DNA of 64,000 nt from Orientallactaga sibirica (lineage: Eukaryota > Chordata > Mammalia > Rodentia > Dipodidae). The notes under the pieces were generated by a model. That model was not told the DNA's origin, did not search any database, and saw only the letters and a program-made list of their open reading frames with translations. A program made the translations under genes and the position numbers. Positions within the stretch are counted from its first letter, which is position 1; each line of letters opens with the position of its first letter. The stretch is taken from assembly GCA_036365145.1 (NCBI GenBank), contig JAEOAD010000015.1:5511501-5575500 (forward strand), given 5' to 3'. Positions 28,683-39,201 of this stretch are shown here, one piece after another.

Positions 28683-29082
28683 TTCGTGAATATCAGAGCT
28701 CATCTGACACCAGTCTTTGTACAATCACTCTTCTTTTAAACACCTTCATATGCTGTATGAGTATATATATATAATGTAATAAGTCTCTCATTGGGAATAC
28801 TCCTTTTATAGTATTTGGCCATTACTGTCACTGCTATGCTTTTGTACTTAGAAAATAGAATTGCTGAGCTGTAGTAGCAGCATTTTTATATGATGGCTTT
28901 TGCTGTTACACATAGTCTAAAGGGCTTTAAAAAAAAACAGAGAGCATGTCACTAACTATCCAGATCAGCAACAAATTTCATAATATGGCCCCAATTACTG
29001 AGAAAAATGTGCTGGACAATTTTCAACTAAGCAATCCGAGATAGTTATTAATAAAAGATAAATTTATAGTGAGTGGCAACAA
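28683..29082. other. Unassigned stretch
   Basis: 400 bp of AT-rich sequence with no open frame of note and no recognised repeat. A short AT run is at 28760-28775. Confidence 0.4.
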
Positions 29083-29117
29083 AGTTTGTGTATGTGTGTG
29101 TGTGTGTGTGTGTGTGT
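29083..29117. repeat. (TG)n microsatellite
   Basis: About 16 TG units abutting the antisense B1 at 29118. Confidence 0.93.
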
Positions 29118-29261
29118 TTTCGAGTTAGGGTCTTCACTCTAGCCCGGGCTGACCTGGAATTCACTATGTAGTCACAGGGTGGCCCTGAACTCATGGCAAT
29201 TCTCCTACCTCTGCCTCTCAAGTGCTGGAATTAAAGACATGTGCCACCACACCCAGCTAAG
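29118..29261 (-). mobile_element. B1 SINE, antisense
   Basis: TTTTCGAGTTAGGGTCTTCAC to CCACCACACCCAGC. Confidence 0.92.
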
Positions 29262-29344
29262 ATTTATTTTTTGTTTTTGTTTCTTAAACAACTATTCTCC
29301 AAAGATAACTGCCATCAATCTTTTTCCCTTCTGTGTATACTCAT

Positions 29345-29740
29345 ATCATACCATCCAGTGATTTCCCAGCCTCTTGACTCCTGGTTGGCCTTCTGCCTTG
29401 CAATGACCAGTAGGATGCATGATCTTAAACTTCAGCAATGAGCAAGACTGGCAGCTTTCCTTTTCTGCCTCTTGGAAACCAGAAAACATGTAAAAAATCT
29501 GAACATCTGCAAGTACAATGCCATTGAGAGGACATGTAGAGGCATCTGGAAGCACCAGTTATGTGAGCCCAGACCAGCCACCAGCAGAGTGATTCCAGCT
29601 AATGTGACAGATTACCTTAGCCAAGCCCTACCCAAATTCCTGACTATAGAACTGGAAAATAATGAAGTTCTGTAAGTCATAAAGTTTTCACATAATTTGC
29701 TATGTGGCATTTAACAACTGAAATAGACATAAGCAGATTG
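29345..29740 (+). mobile_element. Possible ancient MaLR (MLT1-like) LTR
   Basis: Ends in a decayed version of the MLT1 3' pattern (AAAGTTTTCACATAATTTGC, TATGTGGCATTTAACAACTG, AAATAGACATAAGC). Upstream GGAAACCAGAAAACATG is consistent. Two frames of 66-69 codons here have no recognised match. Weak. Confidence 0.3.
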
Positions 29741-29882
29741 ATGGTATCAGCAATTACAAATACTGAGTGCCAATTCTGAGTCTATGCATTCCAGGTGATA
29801 AGGCTATATTTGCTGATACAAAGAAAATATGTACGTTCTATATCTGAACTGTATAAAGTTGTTCAAAGAACAATGAATCCAA

Positions 29883-30036
29883 GCCAGGTGCGGTGGCGCA
29901 CACCTTTAATCCCAGCACTCGGGCAGAGGTAGGAGGATTACCATGAGTTCAAGGCCATCTATACACTATGAGACTACATAGTGAATTCTAGGTCAGCCTG
30001 GGCTGGAGAGAAACCCTACCTTGAAAAACAAAAAAC

Positions 30037-30068
<32 letters not shown>
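29883..30068 (+). mobile_element. B1 SINE
   Basis: GCCAGGTGCGGTGGCGCAC to CCTACCTTGAAAAAC with an (AAAAC)n tail. CAATGAATCCA before and CAATGCATCCA after. A GAG segment in the middle is replaced by ATCTATACACTATG. Confidence 0.92.
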
Positions 30069-30069
30069 G

Positions 30070-30519
30070 ACCAATGCATCCAGTTTCAGACTTAATTTAA
30101 AAAATGCTTAAATGATGTTTCTTGCAGACAGATGCATATCGTCAGATTGGAAGTAAGCATTCAGGCATTTTCATGTCAGAAGAGACCAAGATGACATTAT
30201 CTTGATTTTTTTTTGTTCTCTTAAGAAACTTGATAAAAGCATAATTAAGATATTCATTAGTCTGTCTTCCTCATTTCTGATGTTTAAGTGGGCTTTTGAC
30301 AGATACTAAATACTTGTCAGTTTCTGATTAAATTTATTTACTTATAGAATAAATATTCTATAAGATCTGCCCAAGTTAGAGCCATATAATTTAGACCCCC
30401 AAGTGTTTCCAATAGGTTTCTGCCACAGAACAGCTCCTAGTATGATCATCAATATTATTTAATATCATATCCCATGAAAGTGTCTTGACTTTGACTTATT
30501 TGATGTTAAATAGCATTTA
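30070..30519. other. Unassigned stretch
   Basis: 450 bp, AT-rich, no open frame above 60 codons, nothing recognised. Confidence 0.4.
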
Positions 30520-31150
30520 GTCAAATAATCATTCCTTCTCAGTCACTAAGTTCAGATATGCTTAAGGGGAGGGGAGTTATGTTCCTCCTCCTCAGGAGTA
30601 AAGTGTCTGTACTTGGAATTCCTCAGTATGTTGAGATCATTTATTTATTGAACCATTTATTTCACTCAGTATGGAGTCAAGAATATTTGTTGTTTGCTGG
30701 TATTATAGTCTAACACTACGTTACTTTTGTTGTTGTCTAAACTGTTCTAGCTTTGGTCATTAAGTGCTTTTTCAGACTGGTTCCTGCAGCCCAACCACCA
30801 TCCTTTTGAATTTTGAGTGTTTCCTTACTCTCTGGTACTGTAAAACACTATGATCACCCTGTGTATTCCCAGCCTCATCCCTAAAATCAGCCATTTTCCA
30901 AAGAGTATTAGTTCTTTTCACTAGACAATGACATTAGCAACCAAAATCTGGGTGCAGAGGGTGCTCATGCCACTACTATTTACTGTTTCTAGCTCTAGGT
31001 ACATGTAGGAAATAAATTTATATATGCTAAGCTATGTATACGTGCATATCTATAATCATTTCTGTATCAGTAACTATATTAAATAAAGTAAGAGTTCATA
31101 CTAATGTCTTTAATCCAGTATCACATGTTTTGATCTAGCTGACCTCTGGC
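30520..31150. mobile_element. Possible ancient LINE-derived repeat
   Basis: GCTTTGGTCATTAAGTGCTTT, TAAAATCAGCCATTTTCC, ACCAAAATCTGGGTGCAGAG and AGAGTTCATACTAATGTC follow the block order of an old L1M-associated mammalian repeat I remember. Family and strand are uncertain. Confidence 0.35.
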
Positions 31151-31201
31151 TATAATCTTACTCCCAAAAGTAAGAATCCTGGTTCCCACTATTTATCCTT
31201 T

Positions 31202-31412
31202 CTTTTTTCTTTTTCTTTTTATTTATTTATTTGAGAGAGAGACAGGCAGGCAGATAGAGAGAATAAACACACCAGGGCCTTCAGCCACTGCAAATGAACT
31301 CTAGATGCATGTACTACCTTGTGCACCTGGCTTACATGGGTCCTGGGGAATCGAACCTGGGTCCTTTGACGTTGCAAGCAAGCGCCTTAACCACTAAGCC
31401 ATCTCTCCAGCC
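31202..31412 (-). mobile_element. DIP SINE, antisense
   Basis: TTATTTATTTATTTGAGAGAG to CATCTCTCCAGC. Exact 13-bp duplication CTATTTATCCTTT at 31189-31201 and 31413-31425. Confidence 0.95.
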
Positions 31413-31429
31413 CTATTTATCCTTTGTTA

Positions 31430-31915
31430 ACATTTCTAATGCCTACCAACATCTACAATAATTTCAGACCTGTTGCCCACATATCTCTTGACTTTTTCTT
31501 CTACTTTATTCTCCAAAAAGTCTTAATAGCAGAACTCACATTGTAGATGTATTATTCCAACAATCTTTCATCTAGATTGTCTTTCTACACACTCAGCCAG
31601 GGTGACCTTTCATATTAAAAATTTTAGATATTTTCCAAATCAAGTATTTCTACCCAGGTCTGTCATCTAAACTTCAAACACACTTAACCATCAACTAGAT
31701 CTCAATTTAGACATAATATGAGCAACTCAAACTGAAGTCATCGTCTTTCCTTCATGTTCCCATCCAGAATTCATCCACTGTGTGGCAACATCATATACCT
31801 ACCTGCAAAGGCCAGAAATTGAAGATCAGGGCATCCTTTTCCCCTTAGCATCTCCCTAATATCCAACCACCAAAGCCTAAGACTACTTCTCTCAATCCTT
31901 AATACCCTACGTCAT
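31430..31915 (+). mobile_element. Possible ancient LINE-type repeat
   Basis: CTAAACTTCAAACACACTTAAC, CAACTCAAACTGAAGTCATCG and the C/T-rich style resemble a common old mammalian LINE-like repeat. Related pieces appear at 35230, 36345 and 37050. No intact frame. Confidence 0.28.
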
Positions 31916-31957
31916 CTCTAACAGAAATGTTATTACTAGAGCAAATGAATAAATAAG

Positions 31958-32132
31958 AACAAGGGAGGGAGAGGGAAGGAGAAAGGGAAAGAAGTTGGGA
32001 GGAAGGGAGGGAAGGAGGTGGGAGGAAGGGAAGGAAGGTGGGTGAAAGGAAAGGAAGGTGGGAGGAGGGGAAGGAAGATTGGGAGGAGGGGAAAGAAGGT
32101 AGAAGGGAAGAAAGGTGGGGGAGAAAGGGAAA
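31958..32132. repeat. Purine-rich tract with GGTGGGA units
   Basis: GGGAAGGAAGGTGGGAGGA-type degenerate repeats of about 16-20 bp. Unlike the tract at 3141 it has T in a regular place and no B1 directly upstream. Confidence 0.85.
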
Positions 32133-32169
32133 TGATACATTTTTTGATATTGCTGTTGTGAGTGCAATT

Positions 32170-32285
32170 CTTTTGTTTTGTTGTTTTTAATCACTATTTA
32201 GCCTAGGGTGGTCTTTACCTCATGAACTTCCTACCTCAGCTTCTTTAGTACTGGTTTTACAGACATATATCACCATATATGGTCC
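32170..32285 (-). mobile_element. B1 SINE fragment, antisense, old
   Basis: ATTTAGCCTAGGGTGGTC, CTCATGAACTTCCTACCTCAG, GTTTTACAGACATATATCACC: a strongly diverged reverse B1. Confidence 0.6.
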
Positions 32286-32296
32286 AAAAAAACACA

Positions 32297-32446
32297 TTTT
32301 ATTTTTCGAGGTAGGGTCTTATTCTAGCCCAGACTGACTTGGAACAAACACACTGTAGTCTCAGGCTGGCCTCAAACTCATAGTGATCCTCCTACCTCTG
32401 CTTCCAAAATTCTGGGATTAAAGGTGTGCGGCCGCCATGCCCGGCT
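32297..32446 (-). mobile_element. B1 SINE, antisense
   Basis: ATTTTTCGAGGTAGGGTC to GGCCGCCATGCCCGGCT. Confidence 0.92.
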
Positions 32447-32896
32447 ATTGTTACTTATTATAGTTCAAAATTAATGACTTTGTTTTCCAAAAGCTTTTAC
32501 CTATTTTCAGAATCTCCCTTGTTCATAATACTGTCCCCTTAAATCTAAGAACCCGATTTTTTATATCTATCACACTGCCAAAAAGATTTAACAGGTGGCC
32601 ATCTACTATGAAAACTCAAATATTCCTTCTTTTGAACTGCTAAGTCATATCTCCTGTTATTCTTTCTGTTTACTCACATCTACAAAAAAAATGATTGTTT
32701 ACATTTTTAAAATTGGAAGCTGAGAAAGGCTTTCAAGAATTATGTGAACCCACGTTAAAATTCTTTTTAAAAAAATCTCCTCTTCATGTCAAACTTGGAA
32801 ACCTAAAACCAGCTGTTTCCACAACCTCTTCTCCATCTGTAGAGAAAAGGATGCAGAGGCTAGCCTCCCAATCTATCTCTTAAGAAGAAGCTGCTG
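32447..32896. other. Unassigned stretch with a 62-codon open frame
   Basis: A plus frame at 32695-32883 starts with TTG (no ATG) and ends at TAA just before the DIP. Its peptide (ending VEKRMQRLASQSIS) is not repetitive and not from a known repeat. A second readable frame follows the DIP (from 33108). It may be a decayed coding remnant. I recognise no gene. Confidence 0.3.
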
Positions 32897-33107
32897 GAGC
32901 TGGAGAGATGACTTAGCGGTTAAGGCATGTTTGGCTACAAAACCTAAGGACCTAGGTTTGATTCTCCAGGTCCCATGTAAGCCAGATGCACAAGGTGGTG
33001 CATGCATCTGGAGTTTGTTTGCAGTAGCTAGTGGCTCTGGTGTGCCCATTCTCTCTCCCTCCCTCCCTCCCTCCCTCCCTCTGTCTCAAATAAATAAAAC
33101 TAAAAAG
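32897..33107 (+). mobile_element. DIP SINE
   Basis: GAGCTGGAGAGATGACTTAGCGG to CAAATAAATAAAACT. Flanks AAGAAGCTGCTG (32885-32896) and AAGAGGCTGTTG (33108-33119). The CT zone has become (CCCT)n. Confidence 0.93.
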
Positions 33108-33119
33108 AAGAGGCTGTTG

Positions 33120-33376
33120 CAGTTAACCGTGGCAAAAAGCTTTACTCCAGTTAATGGATCGACTCTCCAAGCCAGGAAGGTTTTTGGTTGCTCATGACTA
33201 ATTCCTACAGTTAGAGTAGACAGGTTTATTCTACTCTCTCATAGGAGGCCTGGAAGAATGTCATTTAGGCTAGATTGGCAGATCTATAGCCACCAAGTGC
33301 CACTGTTTATCTACTTTCTCTCTCTCTCTCAGCCTTGCTCCTTGGTGTCAATGTTGAAAGGCAACTCATGACAAAA

Positions 33377-33378
<2 letters not shown>
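33120..33378. other. Unassigned stretch
   Basis: Continues the sequence interrupted by the DIP. Includes a short CT run at 33319-33339. No feature recognised. Confidence 0.35.
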
Positions 33379-33423
<45 letters not shown>

Positions 33424-33432
33424 TGTGTATGT
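33379..33432. repeat. (TG)n microsatellite
   Basis: About 22 uninterrupted TG units plus a TTTG interruption near the end. Confidence 0.95.
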
Positions 33433-33899
33433 AAGAGAGAGCAATAGATCACCGCAGCTACAGAAATAACATCTATGTTCTAGCAGAGGACAGGAAAGGA
33501 CAGGAGCCCTGAGGCTTCCCAGATGAGTCCATCCTCTTTAAAGAGCTTTCTTACAAGCCCTGTTTACAGCCACCAGGTAATGCCATTTTGTAGCTGGACT
33601 CAATGATGTGCTCATAGTATGGCGGTTATGTCACTAACAGGTACTGGATTCGCAACCAGAAGTAACTACCCCATCATTTCTCTAACTCTCCTAAACAAGG
33701 TTCTAGTTTGCCAATGTTCTCTTAATTGTAATATTCAGAATTAAAATAAAACAAACGTTACCAGGCAGAATTCAATACCCACATTTTCCTATAAGTTAAA
33801 TGAAGCCTTTCATTGTTTAAAACATACACATTTTTTTCAAGAGCTGTGCAAAACCAAAATTCTTTCACACTATGTTTGTACAATTGATTTTCAAGAACC
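33433..33899. other. Unassigned stretch
   Basis: About 470 bp of mixed composition. No open frame above 60 codons and no repeat recognised. Confidence 0.4.
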
Positions 33900-34050
33900 T
33901 TTTTTTTTTTCCCCTGAGGTAGGGTCTTGCTGTAGTCCAGGCTGACTTGAAATTCACTCTGGAGTCACAGGGTGGCCTTGAACTCACAATGATCCTCCTA
34001 CCTCTGCTTCCTGGGTGCTGGGATTAAAGGCATGCACCACCACACCTGAC
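33900..34050 (-). mobile_element. B1 SINE, antisense
   Basis: TTTTCCCCTGAGGTAGGG to CACCACCACACCTGAC. Confidence 0.9.
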
Positions 34051-34081
34051 TCGGGACTTTTTTTGAGAAAGTTTTTTTTTC

Positions 34082-34306
34082 TAATATTTTATTTTATTTA
34101 TTTATTTGAGACTGAAAGAAAGAAGCAGAGAAAGAGAGAGTGAGATATAGAAAGAATGGGTGCACCAGGGCCTCCAGCCACTGCAAATGAACTCCAGATG
34201 CATGCACCACCTTGTGCATCTGGCTTACATGGGTCCTGGGGAATCAAACCTTGGTCCTTTGGCTTTGCAGGTGAGTGCCTTAACCATGAAGCCATCTCTC
34301 CAGCCC
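34082..34306 (-). mobile_element. DIP SINE, antisense
   Basis: TTTATTTATTTATTTGAGACTG to CATCTCTCCAGCCC. A decayed reverse B1 fragment (34307-34400, CTATGTAGCCAAGGCTAACC) follows it. Confidence 0.93.
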
Positions 34307-34574
34307 AAGAATTTTTCTATGTAGCCAAGGCTAACCCCAAACTCATAATTCTCCTAAGTCCATGAGTGTTAGAATTATAGGATGTGCCACTATGCCTAAT
34401 CTCAAGAACTCGAGTGTCTTCAGTATGACACCAGCCAAATGGAAGACAGAAAGAGACATTGTCCTGGACCTTTAAAGACTTGTTCTATCAAGTAGCTAAG
34501 GAGCCAGCATATACAAATACATGAACGAGACTGCAAAATGCTATATGAAACAGTCCAGATAAGGAAAAAAAAAT

Positions 34575-34798
34575 GGGCTGGAGAGATGGCTTAGTGGTTA
34601 AGGCATCTGCCTGCAAAACCAAAGGATCCTGGTTTGATTCTCCAGGACCCATGTAAGCCAGATGCACAAGGGGACACATGCATCTAGAGTTCGTTTGCAA
34701 TGGCTAGAAGCCCTGGCACTCCCATTCTCTCCCTCTTTCTCTCTCTCTCTCTGCCTCTTTCTCTCTCTCAAATAAATAAATGAAATATATTTTTAAAA
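34575..34798 (+). mobile_element. DIP SINE
   Basis: GGGCTGGAGAGATGGCTTAG to CAAATAAATAAATG, with a long CT zone. Confidence 0.93.
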
Positions 34799-34902
34799 AA
34801 AGAAAAAGAAAAACAAGTGCTAAAAAAAAAAATTAGCTTTCCTTTAGGCCATGTGTTTATTAAGCCTAAAAAAAAAAAAGGTAAAAAGTTAAATTAAGCT
34901 AA

Positions 34903-35092
34903 ACCAGGTGTGGTGGTGCACGCCTTTAATCCCAGCACTCGGGAAGCAGAGGTAGAAGGATTGCCATGAGTTTGAGGCCACCCTGAGACTACATAGTGAA
35001 TTCCAGGTCAGACTGGACTAGAGTGAAACCCTACCTCAAAAAAAAAAAAAATTGAAAAACAACAACAACAACAACAACAACAAAAAGTTAAG
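34903..35092 (+). mobile_element. B1 SINE
   Basis: AACCAGGTGTGGTGGTGCACGCC to CCTACCTCAAAAA, then (ACA)n. AAAAGTTAA and AGCTAAA flank both ends. Confidence 0.92.
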
Positions 35093-35229
35093 CTAAAAGA
35101 GATACCTTGCAATGCAAAGAGTAAGAAAATAGAAAAAGACAGAGGCCAGAGAAGAAAACAGGACTGACTCATGGATATTAGTCATTCAATGTCCCCTTCA
35201 ACTCAAGTTTCTCTCCCTCATATCCCAAC

Positions 35230-35560
35230 TCTCACAGACCTCACATCGTTGCAAACCTAAGTATTTGCAGATACACTCATCTGTGTCATCTGATTGTCTA
35301 CTCCTCAATGCACTTCAATCTGCTTTTAGCACCACTTTCCCCCACCCCTCCACTGAAGCTCTTCCAATTTTGGTCCGACTTAATTGCCAAATTACTACTC
35401 AACCCTTTATTTACCATTTGGTAATCTGGCATTGCTGGCTATTCCCTTACTTCTCTGGTTACCATGGTATCACTTAGTTTCAACCTCTCTTCCTTCCCTT
35501 GCCTGTGCAGGTACTTCTTCTGCACCTCTCAAATGGTAGCAGTCACTGTGCTTCACATGC
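35230..35560 (+). mobile_element. Possible ancient LINE-type repeat
   Basis: TCCACTGAAGCTCTTCCAATTT, CTTAATTGCCAAATTACT, TTCTCTGGTTACCATGG resemble the same old repeat as 31430. Weak. The 70-codon frame here is probably residual. Confidence 0.28.
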
Positions 35561-35589
35561 TAGGTATATTTCTTTTGTTGCTGTTGTTT

Positions 35590-35820
35590 TATATAATATA
35601 TATATATGACAGAGACAGAAAGAGAGAGACAGAGAATGGGTGTGCCAGTGGCCTCTCAGCTGCTATGAACAAACTCCAGATGCATGTGCCCCCTTGTGGG
35701 CAAGTGCAGCATTGTGCCCTTGTGTCACTGCATCTGGCTAAACATAGGACCTGGAGACTCAAACAGGTGTTCTTAGGCTTAGCAGGCAGGTGCCTTAACC
35801 GCTAAGCTATCTCTCCAGCC
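35590..35820 (-). mobile_element. DIP-L SINE, antisense
   Basis: ATATATGACAGAGACAGAAAG to CTATCTCTCCAGCC with long-form GCCCCCTTGTGGGCAAGTGC. The 113-codon frame across it is not a gene. Confidence 0.92.
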
Positions 35821-35839
35821 CATGTTGTTGTTACTTTAA

Positions 35840-36120
35840 AACTACTTATTGACAACTTCCATAAATACAGACAATATACCATGATCATTAGCCCCTCTTA
35901 ACACCTTCTTTTTTCCTCCCCAAATCCCCTCTCCACTGAATCCTTTCTTCCTTCCAAGAAGTCTGTCTTCTATTTTGATGTCATCATTTTCCCCCTCCTA
36001 TTATGCATGTCTTGGGTAGATAGCATCAGCCACTGTGAAGTCATAAATATCAAGGCCACTTTGTGACTGGATGACAGCATTCTAGCAGTCCTTCCCCTTC
36101 CTTTGGCCTTGGAGGCTGTG
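35840..36120 (-). mobile_element. L1 3' end, antisense
   Basis: ACTTATTGACAACTTCC, TATTTTGATGTCATCATTTTCC, TATTATGCATGTCTTGG: same segment as the insertion at 5404-5690, with independent differences. Confidence 0.7.
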
Positions 36121-36125
36121 GCTAT

Positions 36126-36194
36126 CTGTATTTCCATTATTTTATTATTTATTTATTATATATATAGTTTATATTTTATTTTATTTATTATTTA
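36126..36194. repeat. AT-rich TTTA/TTAT tract
   Basis: About 70 bp of degenerate TTTAT repeats before an antisense B1. Confidence 0.8.
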
Positions 36195-36339
36195 TGGTTT
36201 TTCAAAATAGGGTTTTGCTCCAGTCCAGGCTGACCTGGAATTCACTATGTAGTCTCAGGGTGGCCTCGAACTCACAGCAATCCTCCTACCTCTGCCTCTG
36301 AAGTGTTGGGATTAAAGGCGTGCACCACCACACCCGGCT
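36195..36339 (-). mobile_element. B1 SINE, antisense
   Basis: TGGTTTTTCAAAATAGGGTTTTG to CACCACACCCGGCT. Confidence 0.92.
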
Positions 36340-36344
36340 TTCTA

Positions 36345-36612
36345 TTCATATTTCTTAAGCTACTTCATCCATGCATATGAGATCAAACCATCACTATCAT
36401 TTACATGACTGTCCAATTTTGCTCAAGCCCAAGCATTTGCATTCCAAATCCATATAACCACTAGTCTACAGATTACTTTTCTACATGGCTATATTACAAG
36501 CACCTCAATTTCTGCAAGCCCATGTAAGATAATAGTACCCTCCATTCTTACCTTGCAATCTTGATTTGCTACCATAGTCACAGACAATGTCATCTCCCTA
36601 CTCACTCAAGAG
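36345..36612 (+). mobile_element. Possible ancient LINE-type repeat
   Basis: CATTCCAAATCCATATAACC, CTACATGGCTATATTACAAGC and ACCTCAATTTCTGCAAGCC echo the repeat at 31430. It may continue at 37050-37300 after SINE insertions. Weak. Confidence 0.25.
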
Positions 36613-36616
36613 GCAG

Positions 36617-36810
36617 GGAGCTGGAGAGATAGCTTAGCAGTTAAGACACTTGCTTGCAAAGCCTAAGGACCCAGGTTTGATTCCCCAGTACCCATATAAA
36701 GTCAGATGCACAAGGTGGAACATGTGTCTAGAGTTCATTTGCAGTGGCTAGAGGTCTGGCACGCCCATTCTGTCCCTCCCCCCCAAATAAATAAAATATT
36801 TAAAAATGAA
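36617..36810 (+). mobile_element. DIP SINE
   Basis: GGAGCTGGAGAGATAGCTTAGC to CCCCAAATAAATAAAAT. The CT zone is shortened to CCCTCCCCCC. Confidence 0.92.
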
Positions 36811-36881
36811 AATAAAGAAACAGGAATACTCTAGCATATTGTTTCTTCTCATTCCCCATTCAGTTATTATTAATGCAACTT

Positions 36882-37047
36882 TTCTGTTTTGTTTTGTTTT
36901 GTTTGTTTTTTGAGGTAGGGTCTCACTCTGGCCCAGGCTAACCTGGAATTCACTATGTAGTCTCAGGGTGGCCTTGAACTCACAGCAATCCTCCTAACCT
37001 CTGCCTCCTGAGAGCTGGGACTAAAAGCATGCACCACCATAATCGGC
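36882..37047 (-). mobile_element. B1 SINE, antisense, (GTTTT)n tail
   Basis: (GTTTT)n then TGAGGTAGGGTCTCACTCTGG to CCACCATAATCGGCT. Confidence 0.92.
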
Positions 37048-37049
37048 TT

Positions 37050-37300
37050 TAATCCAACATTTTTAACATTCTGTTATTTGATTCCTCAATCTCTATCCCT
37101 ACTGCTATTACCTTAGTGCAGAATTTCATTGTATCACTGATTACAAAAAATAGTTTTCTCTATTTTTCAATCCATGGATCTTTAATTACCTGTTTTTAAA
37201 AAACACCTACTCTTGTTTTGAAACCACTTGTCTTTTTTAAGGATGTAATAAATTCCATATCTGTATAACATTAGCAACACTTATTTTAGAATTCTGCTTA
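37050..37300. other. Unassigned stretch, maybe old LINE
   Basis: CCCTACTGCTATTACCTTAG is the only block hinting at the repeat of 36345. Otherwise nothing recognised. Confidence 0.25.
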
Positions 37301-37311
37301 AGTAACTTTTT

Positions 37312-37549
37312 TTTTAGAGAGAGAGACAGACAGACAGAGAGAGAGGAAAAAGCAAAGAGAGAATGGGTGCGCCAGGGCCTTTTCAGCCGCTGTGAACAAA
37401 CTCCAAACATGTGTGCCACCTTGTGCGCATATGCAACATTGCATGTTTGCATCACTTTTTTGCATCTGGCTATATGTGGGACCTGGAGATTTGAACAAGC
37501 ATTCTTATGCTTTACAGGCCTTAACTCTAAGCCATCTCTCCAGCCCTTT
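37312..37549 (-). mobile_element. DIP-L SINE, antisense
   Basis: AGAGAGAGAGACAGACAG to CATCTCTCCAGCCC with CACCTTGTGCGCATATGC and TTGCATCACTTTTTTGC. The target AGTAACTTTTT lies on both sides (37301-37311 and 37550-37560). Confidence 0.92.
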
Positions 37550-37560
37550 AGTAACTTTTT

Positions 37561-38217
37561 ACTTGAACCTAAATTCTCCTGTTTGGTATTTCTCTGTTAT
37601 CATACTGGCTATAGTGAAACATTTGGAAATTTTTATTTTTGTACTCAGGATTCTGTTACACTCTGTTGGTTTCTGATGCAGCTTACTCTGGGAGTAACAC
37701 ACATCTCATAATGGTTGCAGGAAGAGTGGAGGAAGAAGAGAATCAATGGTTCTTGTGCCTAGTATTGTAGGGATAAGCATAGCTAGTTGCCCAGAGTGCT
37801 TGCCAGGAGGGCAGACCAAGGCTGCTGCATGCATTTCATCCACAGAAACAGCATTTGCTTGGACCTCATCCGTTTTAGAATGCCCAGAGGCTCTCAGAGC
37901 TGTCTGACTGCTCAGGTTGCAGCACCTATTACTCTGGACCCTTTCTGTTCCCACTGAGAACAACTGATGTGAGTATTACCCACAGAACCTCCATAATTTT
38001 TGATTTACCACAAGTTTCCCTTAGTTTAACTACATGCTATAATAGTGTTTTTTTTTTTCTTCTATTATTTCCATAGGTTTGGTGGAGAAGAACAAAAAAC
38101 CAGTGAGTGTTGTTACCTGCCTTCTTGAATTGGCCAGAATGAAGCTGTTCCTTTCCCAGACACACTTTAGTGGCTACTAAATTCACCAAGACCAAATAAC
38201 ATACAAAGATATAACTT
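37561..38217. other. Unassigned stretch with a GC-richer core
   Basis: 650 bp not assigned to any repeat. At 37706-37963 an 85-codon ATG-initiated minus frame of mixed composition is open. I do not recognise its product. A plus-strand AG acceptor preceded by a strong pyrimidine tract lies at 38075-38076, with GTGAGT 26 nt later. Confidence 0.35.
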
Positions 38218-38404
38218 GGGGCTGGAGAGTTGGTTTGGCAGTTGAGGCACTTGCCTGCGAAGCCTAAGGGTCCATGTTTGACTCTCCAGGTCCCATGTAC
38301 ATCAGACGAATAAGGTGATGCAAACACACAAGGTCGCACATGCACACAAGGTGGTACATGCATCTGGAGTTCAACTGCAGTGGCTGGCGGCCCTAGAGCG
38401 TCAA

Positions 38405-38470
<66 letters not shown>
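38218..38470 (+). mobile_element. DIP SINE, intermediate form, (CT)n(CA)n
   Basis: Extra AAACACACAAGGTCGCACATGC block between the head and GTGGTACATGC, as in 55022 and 58108. The tail is (CT)n then (CA)n. ACAAAGATA on both sides. Confidence 0.92.
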
Positions 38471-38472
<2 letters not shown>

Positions 38473-38478
38473 GATACA

Positions 38479-38630
38479 GGGCTGGAGAGATGGCTTAGTG
38501 GTTAAGGTGCTTGCCTGCAAAGCCAAAGGACCCACATAAGCCAGATGCACAAGATGGCACATGTACCTGGAGTCCATCTGCAGTGGAAAGAGACCCTAAT
38601 GTATCTATATACATATGCTCGCTCGTTCTC

Positions 38631-38665
<35 letters not shown>

Positions 38666-38716
38666 GCCTCTTTCTCACTGTCTTGCTCTCAAAATAAATA
38701 AAAACTTAAAAAAAGA
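38479..38716 (+). mobile_element. DIP SINE
   Basis: GGGCTGGAGAGATGGCTTAG with a deletion in the B-box region (AGGACCCACATAAGCC). Long CT zone. Tail AAATAAATAAAAAC. Confidence 0.92.
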
Positions 38717-38734
38717 AAAGAAAAGAAAGAAAGA

Positions 38735-39170
38735 AGGACTGGAGAGATGACTCAGCAGTTAAGGTGTTTGCATACAAAACTTAACATGTGGGCTGGAGAG
38801 ATGGCTTAGCGGCTAAGGCGCCTGCCTGCTAAGCCTAAGAACGCTGGTTCCAATGTCCAGCAGTTCCGATCTCCAGGTCCCACGTTTAGCCAGATGCAAA
38901 GTGACGCAAGGGCGCAATGCCGCACTTGCCCACAAGGGGGTGCGCTCATCTGGATTTCGTTCACAGCAGCTGAGAGACTGCTGGCGCACCCATCTCTGTC
39001 TCCCTCTCCGTCTATCTCTCTCTGTCTCTCTCTCCAAAAAAAAAAAAAAAAAAAAAAAAACCCTAACATGTGATGCCAGATGCACAAAATGGCACATGTA
39101 TCTGGAATTCTTTTGCAGTGACTGGTGGCCCTGGCCCTAGTGTGCCCATTCCCCCTCTCTCCTTCTCCCT

Positions 39171-39201
<31 letters not shown>

